Source: Streptomyces sp. A 4/2 (GTDB taxonomy: Bacteria; Actinomycetota; Actinomycetes; Streptomycetales; Streptomycetaceae). Taken from it: DNA of 64,000 bases. This document shows positions 40,459-49,382 of this stretch, one piece after another. The notes beneath the pieces are model-generated. The model ran no database searches, had not been told where the DNA came from, and worked only from the letters and a program-made list of their open reading frames with translations. Positions within the stretch are counted from its first letter, which is position 1; the number at the start of each line of letters is the position of its first letter. Where the stretch lies: the NCBI RefSeq assembly GCF_940670765.1, contig NZ_CALNVW010000023.1, forward strand, positions 94,824-158,823. Direction: 5' to 3'. The position numbers and the translations under genes are program-made.

Positions 40459-43400
40459 GTGGCCGACGACGAGGACTACGGTCGCGGCGTCATCAGGATT
40501 GTCCTGGACGACGCCGACGCTGTCGGTGAAGCACGCGATCTCGGCCTGCGCATCTCGCGGGCTCTGGACAGGGCAACTCGCAACGTCGGCGCCCAGATCC
40601 GTCGCAACATTCAGCGTGGTCTTGATGCCGCGTCTGTGTCGGTCCGGGTCGTCCCGGACCTGTCGCGGTTCGACGCGCAGCTCCTGGCCCAACTGCGGTC
40701 CCTGGACAGCATCAACATCCCTGTCGCCCCCGACCTGACCGGGTTCGTCGAGCGGATCCGTGCGCTCCTGGCGGGCGAGGAGTTCCCCGTCACGGTCGTT
40801 CCCGACCTGACGGGGTTCAACGCGCGGCTGCGCGCGCACAACATGCCGGGCCTGCGGGTGCCGGTAAACCCGGACGTCAACGGGTTCAACCGGGCGTTGC
40901 ACGGGCTGTCGTCGGTGGCGAGCGGCGTCGGCGGGGCGCTGTCCGGCAGCCTGAAGTTCGCGGCCATTGGCGGTTCGGCCCTGGCGGCGGCGGCCAACGT
41001 CGCCTCGTTTGCCGCTTCGTTGGCACCGGCGGCCGGGATCATTGCCGCGTTCCCGGCGGCGATCGGGGGTGCGATCGTCGCCACGAGTGCGTTGAAGCTG
41101 GCGTTGGCCGGCGTTGGCGACGCCTTCGGCGCGGCACTGGCCGACGACCCGAAAAAGTTCGCCGAGGCACTGGACGGACTCTCGCCTGCCGCCCGCGCAG
41201 CGGCACTCGAAGTACGCGCCCTCAAGCCGTCGTTCGATTCGCTCAAGGACTCGGTCCAGGACTCGTTCTTCAAGCCGCTCCAGGGGCAGATCACCGCAGT
41301 CTCGACGGCGCTGAGCGGGCCGCTGAAGACGGGTCTCGCAGCCGTCGCGACCGACTTCGGGACGGCCGCCAGCAAGGTGGCCGCCTTCCTGACGTCGGCC
41401 GACGGCATCAAGTCCGTGACGCAGGTCGTCACGGGTACTGACCAGGCGACGAAAGGCCTGGGCGCGGCGATCGCACCTGTCGTCGCCGGCCTGACGCAGG
41501 TCGGCGGTGCCGTTGCGGCAGCGTTCGGTGGGCAGGCGGGAAGCGCCATCGCCAAGCTCGGGCAGGGCATCGGCGCCTTCCTGACCCGGGCGGCCGAGGG
41601 CGGGCAGGCCGTTGCCTGGGTCAGTGGCGCGCTCGGCGTCTTCCGGCAGCTCGGTGCGCTCGTGGTCCAAGTCGGCGGGCTGCTCGGTGACGTTTTCAAG
41701 GCGCTCGCCGCAGGTGGTGGCGGCTCTGTTGGTGCGCTGACGCAGATCATCACTGCGGTTCGGTCGGCGATCGAGCCGCTCCTGCCGCTGGTCACTCAGC
41801 TCGCACAGCTTTTTTCCACAGTTCTCGGAGGGGCGCTGTCGACGGTCACCGCGGCGCTGTCCCCGGTGATCTCGGCGATCACGAGCGCCCTGCTGCCGCT
41901 GATCCCCGGGTTGAGCGCCGCCTTCCAGGGCCTGTTCACTGCCCTGGGGCCGGTCGCCTCCCAGCTCGGGCAGGCGCTCGGCGGCGCCCTGTCCGCAGTC
42001 CTGCCGCTGATCGCCCAGCTCGTCCCGATCCTGACGAGCAGCATCGTCCCAGCGATCGGCCAGCTGGTCGCTGTCATCGGCCCGTTGGTCGGGAAGCTCG
42101 CGGGTAGCCTCGCCCCGGTTATCGCTCAGCTTGCCCAGCTCTTCGGGACGGTGCTGGGCGCGGCCATTCAGATCGTGGTCCCGTTGCTGGGGCCGCTCGT
42201 CGGGATTGTGGCCGGGCTCCTCGGCGCGCTGTCGCCGCTGATCCCGGTAATCGGTCAGGTCGCGGGGGCACTTGGTGCCGCGCTCGGTGACGCCGCGCAG
42301 GGGCTGGCCCCACTACTGGTCAGCATTGGCCAAGCGGCGACGACCGTGGTCGCCGCGCTGGCTCCGCTGGTCGGGCAGATCCTCACGTCGCTGCTGCCGA
42401 TCCTCCCGCCGATCGTTGACGCGTTCAACGCGCTTGTCGGCGCCCTCGTCCCCCTGTTGCCGCCCATCGCTGGCCTGGTCGCGGCGTTGGTCCCGTTCGT
42501 CTCGCTGATGGTCAGCATCGCCGCGCCGATTCTCCAGATCGCAGTCGGGTTCGCGTCGTGGGCGATCATCAGTACCGTCGTACCGATCGTCTCCGCCGTG
42601 GTGTCGGTACTGACCGGCCTGGCCTCCGGCCTGACCGCGGTGGTCAATTTCGTCGTCGCTTTGCCATCGATGATTGTCGGGGCGCTCACCGCGTTCGGCT
42701 CGATGATCACGACGTTCTTCGTGTCGGCCTGGCAGGGCGCGGTAGCCGCCGTGTCGGCGGGAATCGCCGCTGTGATCGGGTTCTTCACTGCGCTCCCTGG
42801 CCAGACCTTGGCCGCGCTGGCCGCGCTCCCTGGTCTCCTCGTCACTCTCTTCGTGAACGCGGTCGCGGCCCTCGGTATCGCCCTACTGACCGCCCTGGCC
42901 GCCTTGATTTACGTTTTCACGAAGCTGCCGGGACAGATCGTGTCTGCGCTGGCCTCGCTGGGGTCTGCGATCGGTTCGGCGTTCACCAGCGCGTTCAACA
43001 CGACACGAGCGGCGATCTCCTCGTTCATCTCGTCGGCTGTGGCGTTCTTCGCCGCTCTCCCCGGTCGGATCGGCTCCGCCCTGGCCGCGTTGCCGGGGAC
43101 GGTGCGTTCGTTGTTCACGTCGGCCGGCTCCGCGGCCCTGTCTGCCGCCCGGTCGTTGGGGTCGTCGGTGGTCTCGTTCTTCTCCGGCCTGCCGAGCCGC
43201 ATCGGCAGCGCACTGAGCGCCGTTGGCTCCCGGATCGCCGGTGCGTTCCGTAGTGCCGCCAGCGCGGCCCGAGGCGCCGTGGGTTCGCTGATCTCCAGCG
43301 TGGTCGGTCTCTTCTCGACACTGCCCGGCCGGATCGTCGCCTCGCTCGGCAACATCGGCTCCCGGATCGTCTCCAAGATCAAGAGCGGGCTGCCGTCCGT

Positions 43401-43773
43401 GGTGCGGAACGCGATTCCCGGGCTCGCGGAGGGTGGGATCGTCACCGGCCCAGTGATCGCGCAGCTCGGTGAGGGAGGCCGTCGTGAGGTCGTGATCCCG
43501 CTGACGAAGCCGCAGCGGGCCCTTCACCTGGCAGCGGCATCCGGCCTGCTGGACGTGCTCGGGCCGCAACTCGCCGCGTACCTACCGGACCGGTCGGCAG
43601 GTCCGGCGTTGCCGTCCTTGCTGGCGCCGCCGCTCAGGGGAGTACCGGCAGCTAGTCGCACCCCGGCAGGGGTGCCGTCGATCAGCAACACGTTCCACAT
43701 CACGGAGGTGGGGGACGCCGAGACCACAGCACGCCGCGTCCTGCACCGCATCGCGCTGACTGCGGGGGTCTGA
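40459..43773 (+). CDS. Tape measure protein
   Basis: An 1104-residue protein, GTG start. The N-terminal ~110 residues are charged, with three repeats of a V-PDLTGF-x-AR-type segment. The rest is Ala/Gly/Val-rich and strongly hydrophobic, with many long apolar helices, and ends in a soluble C-terminal domain (ITEVGDAETTARRVLHRIAL). Size, hydrophobicity and position after the chaperones identify it. At about 1.5 angstrom per residue it predicts a tail of roughly 165 nm. It fixes tail length and is ejected on infection. Confidence 0.9.
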   Translation: MADDEDYGRGVIRIVLDDADAVGEARDLGLRISRALDRATRNVGAQIRRNIQRGLDAASVSVRVVPDLSRFDAQLLAQLRSLDSINIPVAPDLTGFVERIRALLAGEEFPVTVVPDLTGFNARLRAHNMPGLRVPVNPDVNGFNRALHGLSSVASGVGGALSGSLKFAAIGGSALAAAANVASFAASLAPAAGIIAAFPAAIGGAIVATSALKLALAGVGDAFGAALADDPKKFAEALDGLSPAARAAALEVRALKPSFDSLKDSVQDSFFKPLQGQITAVSTALSGPLKTGLAAVATDFGTAASKVAAFLTSADGIKSVTQVVTGTDQATKGLGAAIAPVVAGLTQVGGAVAAAFGGQAGSAIAKLGQGIGAFLTRAAEGGQAVAWVSGALGVFRQLGALVVQVGGLLGDVFKALAAGGGGSVGALTQIITAVRSAIEPLLPLVTQLAQLFSTVLGGALSTVTAALSPVISAITSALLPLIPGLSAAFQGLFTALGPVASQLGQALGGALSAVLPLIAQLVPILTSSIVPAIGQLVAVIGPLVGKLAGSLAPVIAQLAQLFGTVLGAAIQIVVPLLGPLVGIVAGLLGALSPLIPVIGQVAGALGAALGDAAQGLAPLLVSIGQAATTVVAALAPLVGQILTSLLPILPPIVDAFNALVGALVPLLPPIAGLVAALVPFVSLMVSIAAPILQIAVGFASWAIISTVVPIVSAVVSVLTGLASGLTAVVNFVVALPSMIVGALTAFGSMITTFFVSAWQGAVAAVSAGIAAVIGFFTALPGQTLAALAALPGLLVTLFVNAVAALGIALLTALAALIYVFTKLPGQIVSALASLGSAIGSAFTSAFNTTRAAISSFISSAVAFFAALPGRIGSALAALPGTVRSLFTSAGSAALSAARSLGSSVVSFFSGLPSRIGSALSAVGSRIAGAFRSAASAARGAVGSLISSVVGLFSTLPGRIVASLGNIGSRIVSKIKSGLPSVVRNAIPGLAEGGIVTGPVIAQLGEGGRREVVIPLTKPQRALHLAAASGLLDVLGPQLAAYLPDRSAGPALPSLLAPPLRGVPAASRTPAGVPSISNTFHITEVGDAETTARRVLHRIALTAGV

Positions 43774-43774
43774 C

Positions 43775-45217
43775 ATGGCACTGGAGTGGTACCTCGCGCT
43801 GGGCGGCACTGAGATCGCCAACCACGCCAGACTGGACACCTACCTGGGCACCGTCGGGTCCCCGCTGGATTCCAGCACGGTGTGCGGGTGCCAGACGTTC
43901 GATGCGGTCCTGGTGGGCGATGAGCCGTACACGACGCCGGACGATCCGGCCTCGCCCGCGCCCTGGTACGACCCCGCCGTCCCGGAGAGCGCCGAGTTCT
44001 GCGGCCTCCTGGTCCTGGACGTGGGCGGGCTGGACGACCACCCGGTGCAGCGTCAGGTCACCGCCGCCGTGACGGGCGGGGCCGCTCTTGGCCCCGCCCG
44101 TACCCAGGCGCGCACCGTCACCGTGACCGGCGTCCTGCTCGGGGCGACGTGCTGCGGCGTGGACTACGGCCTGCGGTGGCTCGCTCAGGCGCTCGGCGGG
44201 ACCACGGGGGCGCAGTGCGGAGGGGACTGCCTGGAGCTGTACAACTGCTGCCCCGCCCAGTTCGAGGATCCTGGCGAGTTCGCCGAGCAGCACCGGCGGA
44301 CGGTGCGGCGGGTCGCGCTCGTGTCCGCTCCTACGGTGACGGCGCGGGCGGGCAACGGCTGCTCCGGCACTGGCGGGTGCAGCGTGGGTGCGGACATGCT
44401 GACGGTGGAGTTCGTACTCTCCGCCGCGACGCCGTGGATGTGGACGGACCCGGTGACGGTGATCGACCAGGTGCCGGTGCCAACCGATGACGGGACCGAG
44501 TGCATCACGTGGTGCGTACACGGCGGGCCCCCGGACCCCTCCGTACCGATCTGTATCGAGTTGGCCGACACCTGCCCGGACGGGGAAGTGGGCGTGCCGT
44601 TCGGCGACAGCTGCGCGACGGGGTGGCCTGCCACGGAGGGCACGGGGCCGTGCTCGGGCGGGTGCCGTCTCGCGGCGTGCCCGGACATGGACGACCTGTG
44701 CCGGGATCCAAACTGCCGGACACCGGCCCCGCCCGTACCGCCCCCGCCGGGCACGTGCTTCTGCCACGCCCTGGCGGTCAACACCGCAGCGTACGAGCTG
44801 GATTTGACCTCGTTCCCGGCATGGTTCGGATTGGCGCCGCAGATCGAGGTGTACTCCGGGAGTGGAGAGCTGCGGAACCTCACGGTCACGGTCGTGGAAC
44901 GCCCTGACGGCACCGATGAGTCGGTGTCCTGCGAGGACATTGCCTCGGCTGGCCGGTGTGATGCCGCGATGGTCGTGGAGGTCGGGTATGTCGCCGCGGG
45001 GGCAACGCTGACCGTGGACGGGCAGATCGGCCGGGCCCTGGTCGACTGCGCGGGCGAGTGCGAGACCGCGTCCGACGTGTACGGGCGGGACGGCACCCCG
45101 CTGGAGGTGCCGCTGCTGCGGGCGCGGCGGTACTGCGTGCTGCTGGAGGCGGACGCGATCACCACGCCGGCCACGGACGCCACGCTGTCCCTGGCCGTGT
45201 CCGGACAGGAGCGCTGA
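43775..45217 (+). CDS. Minor tail protein (distal-tail-like)
   Basis: A 480-residue protein starting 2 nt after the tape-measure stop. The N-terminal part (MALEWYLALGGTEIANHARL) resembles distal tail proteins. The middle has many Cys (GCSGTGGCSV, GGCRLAACPDMDDLC) and a Pro-rich linker (PPVPPPPGTCFC); a beta-sandwich-like C-terminal part follows. By position it should sit at the tail tip, joining tube and baseplate. Confidence 0.65.
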   Translation: MALEWYLALGGTEIANHARLDTYLGTVGSPLDSSTVCGCQTFDAVLVGDEPYTTPDDPASPAPWYDPAVPESAEFCGLLVLDVGGLDDHPVQRQVTAAVTGGAALGPARTQARTVTVTGVLLGATCCGVDYGLRWLAQALGGTTGAQCGGDCLELYNCCPAQFEDPGEFAEQHRRTVRRVALVSAPTVTARAGNGCSGTGGCSVGADMLTVEFVLSAATPWMWTDPVTVIDQVPVPTDDGTECITWCVHGGPPDPSVPICIELADTCPDGEVGVPFGDSCATGWPATEGTGPCSGGCRLAACPDMDDLCRDPNCRTPAPPVPPPPGTCFCHALAVNTAAYELDLTSFPAWFGLAPQIEVYSGSGELRNLTVTVVERPDGTDESVSCEDIASAGRCDAAMVVEVGYVAAGATLTVDGQIGRALVDCAGECETASDVYGRDGTPLEVPLLRARRYCVLLEADAITTPATDATLSLAVSGQER

Positions 45218-45218
45218 C

Positions 45219-46241
45219 GTGTCCGTAGGGTGCGCGACTCACACAGCGCTGATCATCGACCGCGACGGTGCGGTCGTCACTCAGGCGGACGTGCTGACCA
45301 AGATCGAGTGGACTCGGGTCCTGGATGGCATCAGCACGGCGACGATCACCGTGCAGCCGGACGGGACCTGCTGCCGCGCCCTGTCCCGCGTCCGGTCCTG
45401 GCGTCACAGCCTCGCCATCTACCGCGACGGGAAGTCCTGTTGGACGGGGCCGATCACCACGCCCCAGTGGACCGCTGACGGCATCACCATCACCGCGGTG
45501 GACACCGTCGGGTGGTTGGCGAAACGCGTCCCTCACCAGGACATGCGGTTCACTGACCGGGATCTGGCCGACATCGCCGCGAGCCTGGTCTCGGACGGGT
45601 TCGCGCCGGACGACCCCGGCCACCAGGTGCAGATCGTGGCGCCGACCCGTATCCGCGGCGACCGCGCGTACACCCAGAACGTCGGCTACGTCTCCGACCA
45701 CCTGGCCGACCTCGCGGACACAGGCCTGGACTACACGGCGGTCGGCTCCCGGATCGTGCTGCTGCCAGAGAATTTCTACGGCAGCGTTGGCGCGCTGACG
45801 GACGCTGACTTCCCGGACGGCCTCACCGTCACCGAGGACGGCAGTAGCCTCGCGACGAGGGTGGTGGTGGCCGGGCGGCAGGGCCAGGAGAACGCGGCGG
45901 ACGTTATCGGTTCTGCGGGCGGCGTGGACGACTATTACGGGTTGCTGGAGCAGTACGTGGACGAGCCGTCCGTGCTGGATGACAACTCGGCGTCGGCGGC
46001 GGCGTTGTCGCACCTGCGCGCCTCCCTTCCTGCGCCGGTGTTCATCAGCTCGCAGGAGACGACGCTCGCGCCGGACGCCGATGTCGACGTGCCGTCGCTC
46101 GTGCCCGGATGGACGGTCGATGTCACCACGACCGCGACGTGCCGCACGATCAGCCAGTCCATGAAGTTGCACGCGCTGAAGGTTTCTGAAGACGGCAGCG
46201 GCGAGACCGTGGCCGTGACGCTGGCCCCGGCAGGAGTCTGA
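45219..46241 (+). CDS. Minor tail protein (tail-hub/Tal-like)
   Basis: A 340-residue protein, GTG start, 1 nt after the previous stop. Strand-rich, with TKIEWTRVLDGISTATITV and WTGPITTPQWTADGITITA, which resembles the hub domain following the distal tail protein in actinophages, then DVPSLVPGWTVDV. No peptidase motif seen. Confidence 0.65.
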   Translation: MSVGCATHTALIIDRDGAVVTQADVLTKIEWTRVLDGISTATITVQPDGTCCRALSRVRSWRHSLAIYRDGKSCWTGPITTPQWTADGITITAVDTVGWLAKRVPHQDMRFTDRDLADIAASLVSDGFAPDDPGHQVQIVAPTRIRGDRAYTQNVGYVSDHLADLADTGLDYTAVGSRIVLLPENFYGSVGALTDADFPDGLTVTEDGSSLATRVVVAGRQGQENAADVIGSAGGVDDYYGLLEQYVDEPSVLDDNSASAAALSHLRASLPAPVFISSQETTLAPDADVDVPSLVPGWTVDVTTTATCRTISQSMKLHALKVSEDGSGETVAVTLAPAGV

Positions 46242-46242
46242 G

Positions 46243-46674
46243 ATGGGCGTACAAGGGAGCGCTGCGCACCGCGCGGGCACCGATCCGCTGGGTGGCGTGC
46301 TACGGGAGTTGGGGCGTCAGGGCCGTCGGGCGGCGGCCTACCGGCCCCGTCCGGTCCCCGGCCCGCAGGGGGTAGAAGGGCCGCGTGGCCCCCGCGGACA
46401 CCCTGGGCCTCCGGGCCTGGCCCAGGCCGCTGCGATCGTGGTGACCGGTGTGGACGGCCGGGCGCGGTGGACACCGGACACACCGCTGGACGGCCGGCCG
46501 GTGGTGTCTGCCATCGTGGCCGTCACGCCCGGCCTGGAGACGGGGCCGCTGTGGGTGGTGGTTGAGGAGTCTGGCGTCCAGGCGGTGACGGTACGGGTGT
46601 GGGGACCTGCGGGTGTGGCAGGCGCGGGTGTTGAGGTGCATCTCGTTGTGTACACCGCGGCGCCCCGTGATTGA
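46243..46674 (+). CDS. Collagen-like tail fibre protein
   Basis: A 143-residue protein. Residues ~39-62 are a short collagen stretch (GPQGVEGPRGPRGHPGPPG), preceded by a basic helix and followed by a ~80-residue beta domain ending in VVYTAAP. Same design as the 31194 protein. Probably a tail fibre segment. Confidence 0.68.
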   Translation: MGVQGSAAHRAGTDPLGGVLRELGRQGRRAAAYRPRPVPGPQGVEGPRGPRGHPGPPGLAQAAAIVVTGVDGRARWTPDTPLDGRPVVSAIVAVTPGLETGPLWVVVEESGVQAVTVRVWGPAGVAGAGVEVHLVVYTAAPRD

Positions 46675-46678
46675 CGGG

Positions 46679-46737
46679 TAGCCTGGCCGTGCCGCTGGTT
46701 GTGGGCCGGGCACACGACCATTTCGCGGAGGGACGCC
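46679..46737 (+). promoter_or_regulatory. Late leader element 5 (Gly-rich tail protein)
   Basis: TTGACGGG then TAGCCT (46679-46684), GCTGGTTGTGGGCCGGG (46694-46710), then a spacer and GGAGGGA before ATG 46738. No strong hairpin follows, unlike copies 1, 2 and 4. Confidence 0.6.
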
Positions 46738-47460
46738 ATGGCGTCTGCGTGCGTGTGCGGCGAGTACTTCAACGTCGACGAGTCCGGGCAACTCTGCCTG
46801 AATCCCGGCACGATGGGTCTGCGCAAAATCGTGCGCTACACCCAGCCCGGCACCTACCAATTCCGTAAAGCGGACTATCCGTGGTTGGCGCGGATCCGGG
46901 TGCTTGTGCAGGGTGCTGGCGGCGGTAGCGGCGGTGCCGAGTCCGACAAGGGCCAGCTCATTTCGCGTCCTGGTGCCGCTTCCGGCGGCTACTCAGAAGC
47001 GCTGATCGAGGTCGGCGATCTCGGTGACGTGGAGACCGTTGTGGTCGGCGCGGGAGGAAAGGGCGGAACCGGCAACAACCCCGGTACCGCAGGCGGCACG
47101 TCGGCCTTCGGCGGGCACGCGTCGGCAGGTGGCGGCGATGCTGGCACCGCCAACATGGAATCCGGCACCGACATGAACGACTCGCAGGGCGTGGGCGGGC
47201 CGCTGGCGGGCACTGGCGACTACGCGATCGGCGGCGGCGCCGGGGGCAGCTGCATCCGTCTGAACGGATCGCACGGGTTGTCCGGCGCGGGCGGCGACTC
47301 ACAGATGGGCTTCGGGGGTGTCAGCCGCTCAGGGACCGGCGGAGGACACGGGGGCCGCGGATTTGGCGGTGGCGGCGGCGGGGCCCTGTCAGTCAACGGT
47401 GCTGCCGAGTCCGGCGCACCCGGCCAGTCCGGGATCGTAGCGGTGGAGTTGTACGGATGA
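46738..47460 (+). CDS. Glycine-rich tail tip / receptor-binding candidate
   Basis: A 240-residue protein. The N-terminal ~55 residues (CVCGEYFNVDE and TQPGTYQFRKADYPWLARIRV) form an attachment domain. The rest is extremely Gly-rich (GAGGGSGG, GGGGGG, GGGAGGS), as in phage adhesins that fold as bundles of polyglycine-II helices. The ATG at 46738 follows GGAGGGA. A receptor-binding role is inferred from composition and position at the end of the tail genes. Confidence 0.62.
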   Translation: MASACVCGEYFNVDESGQLCLNPGTMGLRKIVRYTQPGTYQFRKADYPWLARIRVLVQGAGGGSGGAESDKGQLISRPGAASGGYSEALIEVGDLGDVETVVVGAGGKGGTGNNPGTAGGTSAFGGHASAGGGDAGTANMESGTDMNDSQGVGGPLAGTGDYAIGGGAGGSCIRLNGSHGLSGAGGDSQMGFGGVSRSGTGGGHGGRGFGGGGGGALSVNGAAESGAPGQSGIVAVELYG

Positions 47461-47533
47461 CCGGCCGGAAGCGCGGGGCGCAGCGTGGCCGACGAGCATC
47501 ACGCGCGCACTCGTCTTCTGCCGCAGGCACCAC

Positions 47534-47642
47534 TGTCCGGACAGTGTCCGGATGGTGTCCACGAAGGTCACCGCCTCGTCCCTCTCATGTCTGGACACGT
47601 GTCCGGACGCGGCCCTCATGTGTGTCCGGACACCGTCCGGAC
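47534..47642 (+). repeat. GTCCGGAC palindrome cluster, copy B
   Basis: Six copies of GTCCGGAC or close variants in 109 bp: TGTCCGGACA at 47534 and 47623, TGTCCGGA at 47545, TGTCTGGACA at 47588, TGTCCGGAC at 47600 and GTCCGGAC at 47635. It lies in the 207-bp gap between the Gly-rich tail gene and the gene at 47668. Related to the cluster at 22553. Confidence 0.7.
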
Positions 47643-47667
47643 GTCTCCGTCACCCCTGGAGGTGTGC

Positions 47668-47931
47668 ATGTCCCAACAGCCGACCGTCGGTATGCCGGTC
47701 CACTACGTCAGCCACGGAACGCCGCTGCGCAGCGATGGCAGCCAGGCGTTCCGGCCCGCTTGCAGGGCTGCGGTTGTCACCGAGGTCGATCCCAGCGACC
47801 CCGCCCGAGTCGGGCTCTCCGTGCATAACCCATCGGGGCTGTTCTTCCACCCGCTCGACGCGGGCGGTTCGGTCCACGACGACACCGGCGCCCAGCTCGG
47901 TGGCACCTGGCACTGGCCGGAGGCTGTGTGA
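47668..47931 (+). CDS. Small protein before the endolysin
   Basis: An 87-residue soluble protein, strong GGAGG 5 nt upstream. A strand-rich fold (GMPVHYVSHG, RAAVVTEVDP, LSVHNPSG) and a terminal GGTWHWP. It resembles small proteins commonly found just before lysis or tail-tip genes in Streptomyces phages; function unknown. An in-frame GTG at 47485 would add 61 residues encoded by the repeat cluster, but the ribosome site favours 47668. Confidence 0.62.
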   Translation: MSQQPTVGMPVHYVSHGTPLRSDGSQAFRPACRAAVVTEVDPSDPARVGLSVHNPSGLFFHPLDAGGSVHDDTGAQLGGTWHWPEAV

Positions 47932-48776
47932 TGGCGACTCCGCTGACAGCCGACCGGCTGGTGGCCGCGCTCCGGGCCGAGGGCGTACACGTCGTCGAAC
48001 ACGCTGGGTGGCGTACCCACAATCGCAACAGCGTGGGGGCATGGGGTGGGGTGAACGGTGTTCTGATCCATCACACGGCGGGCAGTAACTCGCTGGGAAC
48101 CGTGTGGTCGGGACGCCCGGATCTGCCGGGCCCGCTTGCGCACACCCACCTGGCGAAGGACGGGGCGGCGACGATGGTCGGCAACGGCCGTGCCAATCAT
48201 GCCGATCTAGTCGCGGTCAACGCTTTCACCGCCGTGGTGGACGAGTCGGCCACGCATCCGAGACCGGATGCGAACTCCGGCACGGTCGATGGCAATCGGT
48301 ACCTCTACGGCGTCGAGATTGAGAATTTGGGCACGGGCCAGGACCCGTATCCGGATGTGCAGTACCAGGCGGCGGTCCGGTGGGCGGCGGCGATCTGCCG
48401 CACGCACGGCTGGTCTGCCAACAGCGTCGTCGGCCACAAAGAGACCAGCGTCGAAGGCAAGGTCGACCCGAGCTTTGACATGGTCGTCTTCCGGGCCGAC
48501 GTCGCTGAACGGCTCGCCCATCCGGCGAGCTGGACACCCCCCACGGAGGAAGACATGCAGCTGAACGACCAGGTGCAGTTGGGCGATTGGGTGCCGGCGC
48601 ACTGGCCGAAGGATGCCGGGCTGGCTGACAAGCGGATCGCGGTGAACACCGCGATCGGGTCTGGGTACGCCCACGCTCGGAAGGCCGCTGAGAACTCGGA
48701 CGCGCTCCTGGCCGAGGTGCAGGGGCTGCGTAAGGCCGTCGAGGCGCTGACTGCTGTGCTGACCGAGGAGAGCTGA
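47931..48776 (+). CDS. Endolysin, N-acetylmuramoyl-L-alanine amidase (PGRP/amidase_2 type)
   Basis: A 281-residue peptidoglycan amidase cutting the bond between muramic acid and the stem peptide. Zinc ligand motif LIHHTAG (~45-51), the family's GRANHAD region (~85-91), EIENLGTG and the second zinc His in VVGHKETS (~166-173). The C-terminal ~75 residues (ending in a coiled helix with EVQGLRKAVEAL) may bind the wall or another lysis protein; no recognised wall-binding repeat. ATG 47931 overlaps the previous stop. Confidence 0.88.
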   Translation: MATPLTADRLVAALRAEGVHVVEHAGWRTHNRNSVGAWGGVNGVLIHHTAGSNSLGTVWSGRPDLPGPLAHTHLAKDGAATMVGNGRANHADLVAVNAFTAVVDESATHPRPDANSGTVDGNRYLYGVEIENLGTGQDPYPDVQYQAAVRWAAAICRTHGWSANSVVGHKETSVEGKVDPSFDMVVFRADVAERLAHPASWTPPTEEDMQLNDQVQLGDWVPAHWPKDAGLADKRIAVNTAIGSGYAHARKAAENSDALLAEVQGLRKAVEALTAVLTEES

Positions 48777-48777
48777 C

Positions 48778-48969
48778 ATGAGTACAGCAGTGTTCTGGAG
48801 GGCGACCGGCGGGCGTGCTGTGCGGACCGTCGCGCAGTCGCCTGCCCTGGGCACCGCGGGTATGGCCGGAGTGCTGGCGGTCCTCACCGCGGTCGCGACG
48901 GGCAGCCCGAGCGGCACGACCGGGAAGTCGGGGAAGAGCACCAGGCCTGCCGTGCAGAGCCTGGAGTGA
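48778..48969 (+). CDS. Small membrane protein, holin candidate
   Basis: A 63-residue protein. One hydrophobic segment (~24-41, GTAGMAGVLAVLTAVATG) is flanked by a basic N-terminal part and a polar tail. It lies directly after the endolysin with 1 nt between and overlaps the next gene, which together suggest a holin or antiholin. Confidence 0.58.
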   Translation: MSTAVFWRATGGRAVRTVAQSPALGTAGMAGVLAVLTAVATGSPSGTTGKSGKSTRPAVQSLE

Positions 48970-49256
48970 CTGCGCCGGAGACCGAGGCCGTCTCGATCTT
49001 GCTGGCGCAGTTGCGCGGCGAGATCGGGACAGGCCTGGCTGAGATCAAGGGGAGTCTGTCCGTGCTGGTTGAGCGGACGACGCGGACGGACGCGGATCTC
49101 AAGCAGCTGCGTACGGACACCGAGGAGGAGATTAAGGGGCTGAGGGCGGACGTCGAGGCGCTGAAGGAAGGCCGGTGGCCGCTGGCCCAGCTCGGTGTGA
49201 TCCTCACGATCGGTGCGCTCGTCGCGGCAGTGATCGCACTGTTCGTCACCGGCTGA
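48966..49256 (+). CDS. Coiled-coil, C-terminal-anchored holin candidate
   Basis: A 96-residue protein, GTG start. An N-terminal coiled-coil (~8-70, including LKQLRTDTEEEIKGLRADVE) is followed by one TM helix (LGVILTIGALVAAVIALFV) at the C-terminus. This layout is that of XhlA-type lysis proteins. With the 48778 protein it completes a three-gene lysis cassette. Confidence 0.65.
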   Translation: MTAPETEAVSILLAQLRGEIGTGLAEIKGSLSVLVERTTRTDADLKQLRTDTEEEIKGLRADVEALKEGRWPLAQLGVILTIGALVAAVIALFVTG

Positions 49257-49275
49257 CGTCAGCTCTCGTCGGTGA

Positions 49276-49314
49276 AAGCCCTCCACCCTGGAATGCGTCT
49301 GGGGTGGAGGGCTT
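49276..49314 (+). terminator. Late-operon terminator
   Basis: A perfect 13-bp stem AAGCCCTCCACCC (49276-49288) with 49302-49314, loop 13 nt, 20 bp after the last lysis gene. Followed by TCGGCG, no U-tract. Confidence 0.75.
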
Positions 49315-49382
49315 CGGCGTGCCGCGGCCGGCCCGGGTGATTTCTTCAGGGCGCCCAGGCGCCTGGACAGGCGCGGCCGACG

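Noticed and set aside
47485..47667. N-terminal extension of the 47668 protein from a GTG
   Set aside because: Encoded by the repeat cluster, no ribosome site for the GTG, and GGAGG sits at the right distance from 47668.
47457..47828. A 123-codon frame starting within the stop of the Gly-rich tail gene
   Set aside because: Arg/Ser-rich composition typical of an out-of-frame shadow; overlaps the better-supported 47668 gene, which has a strong ribosome site.
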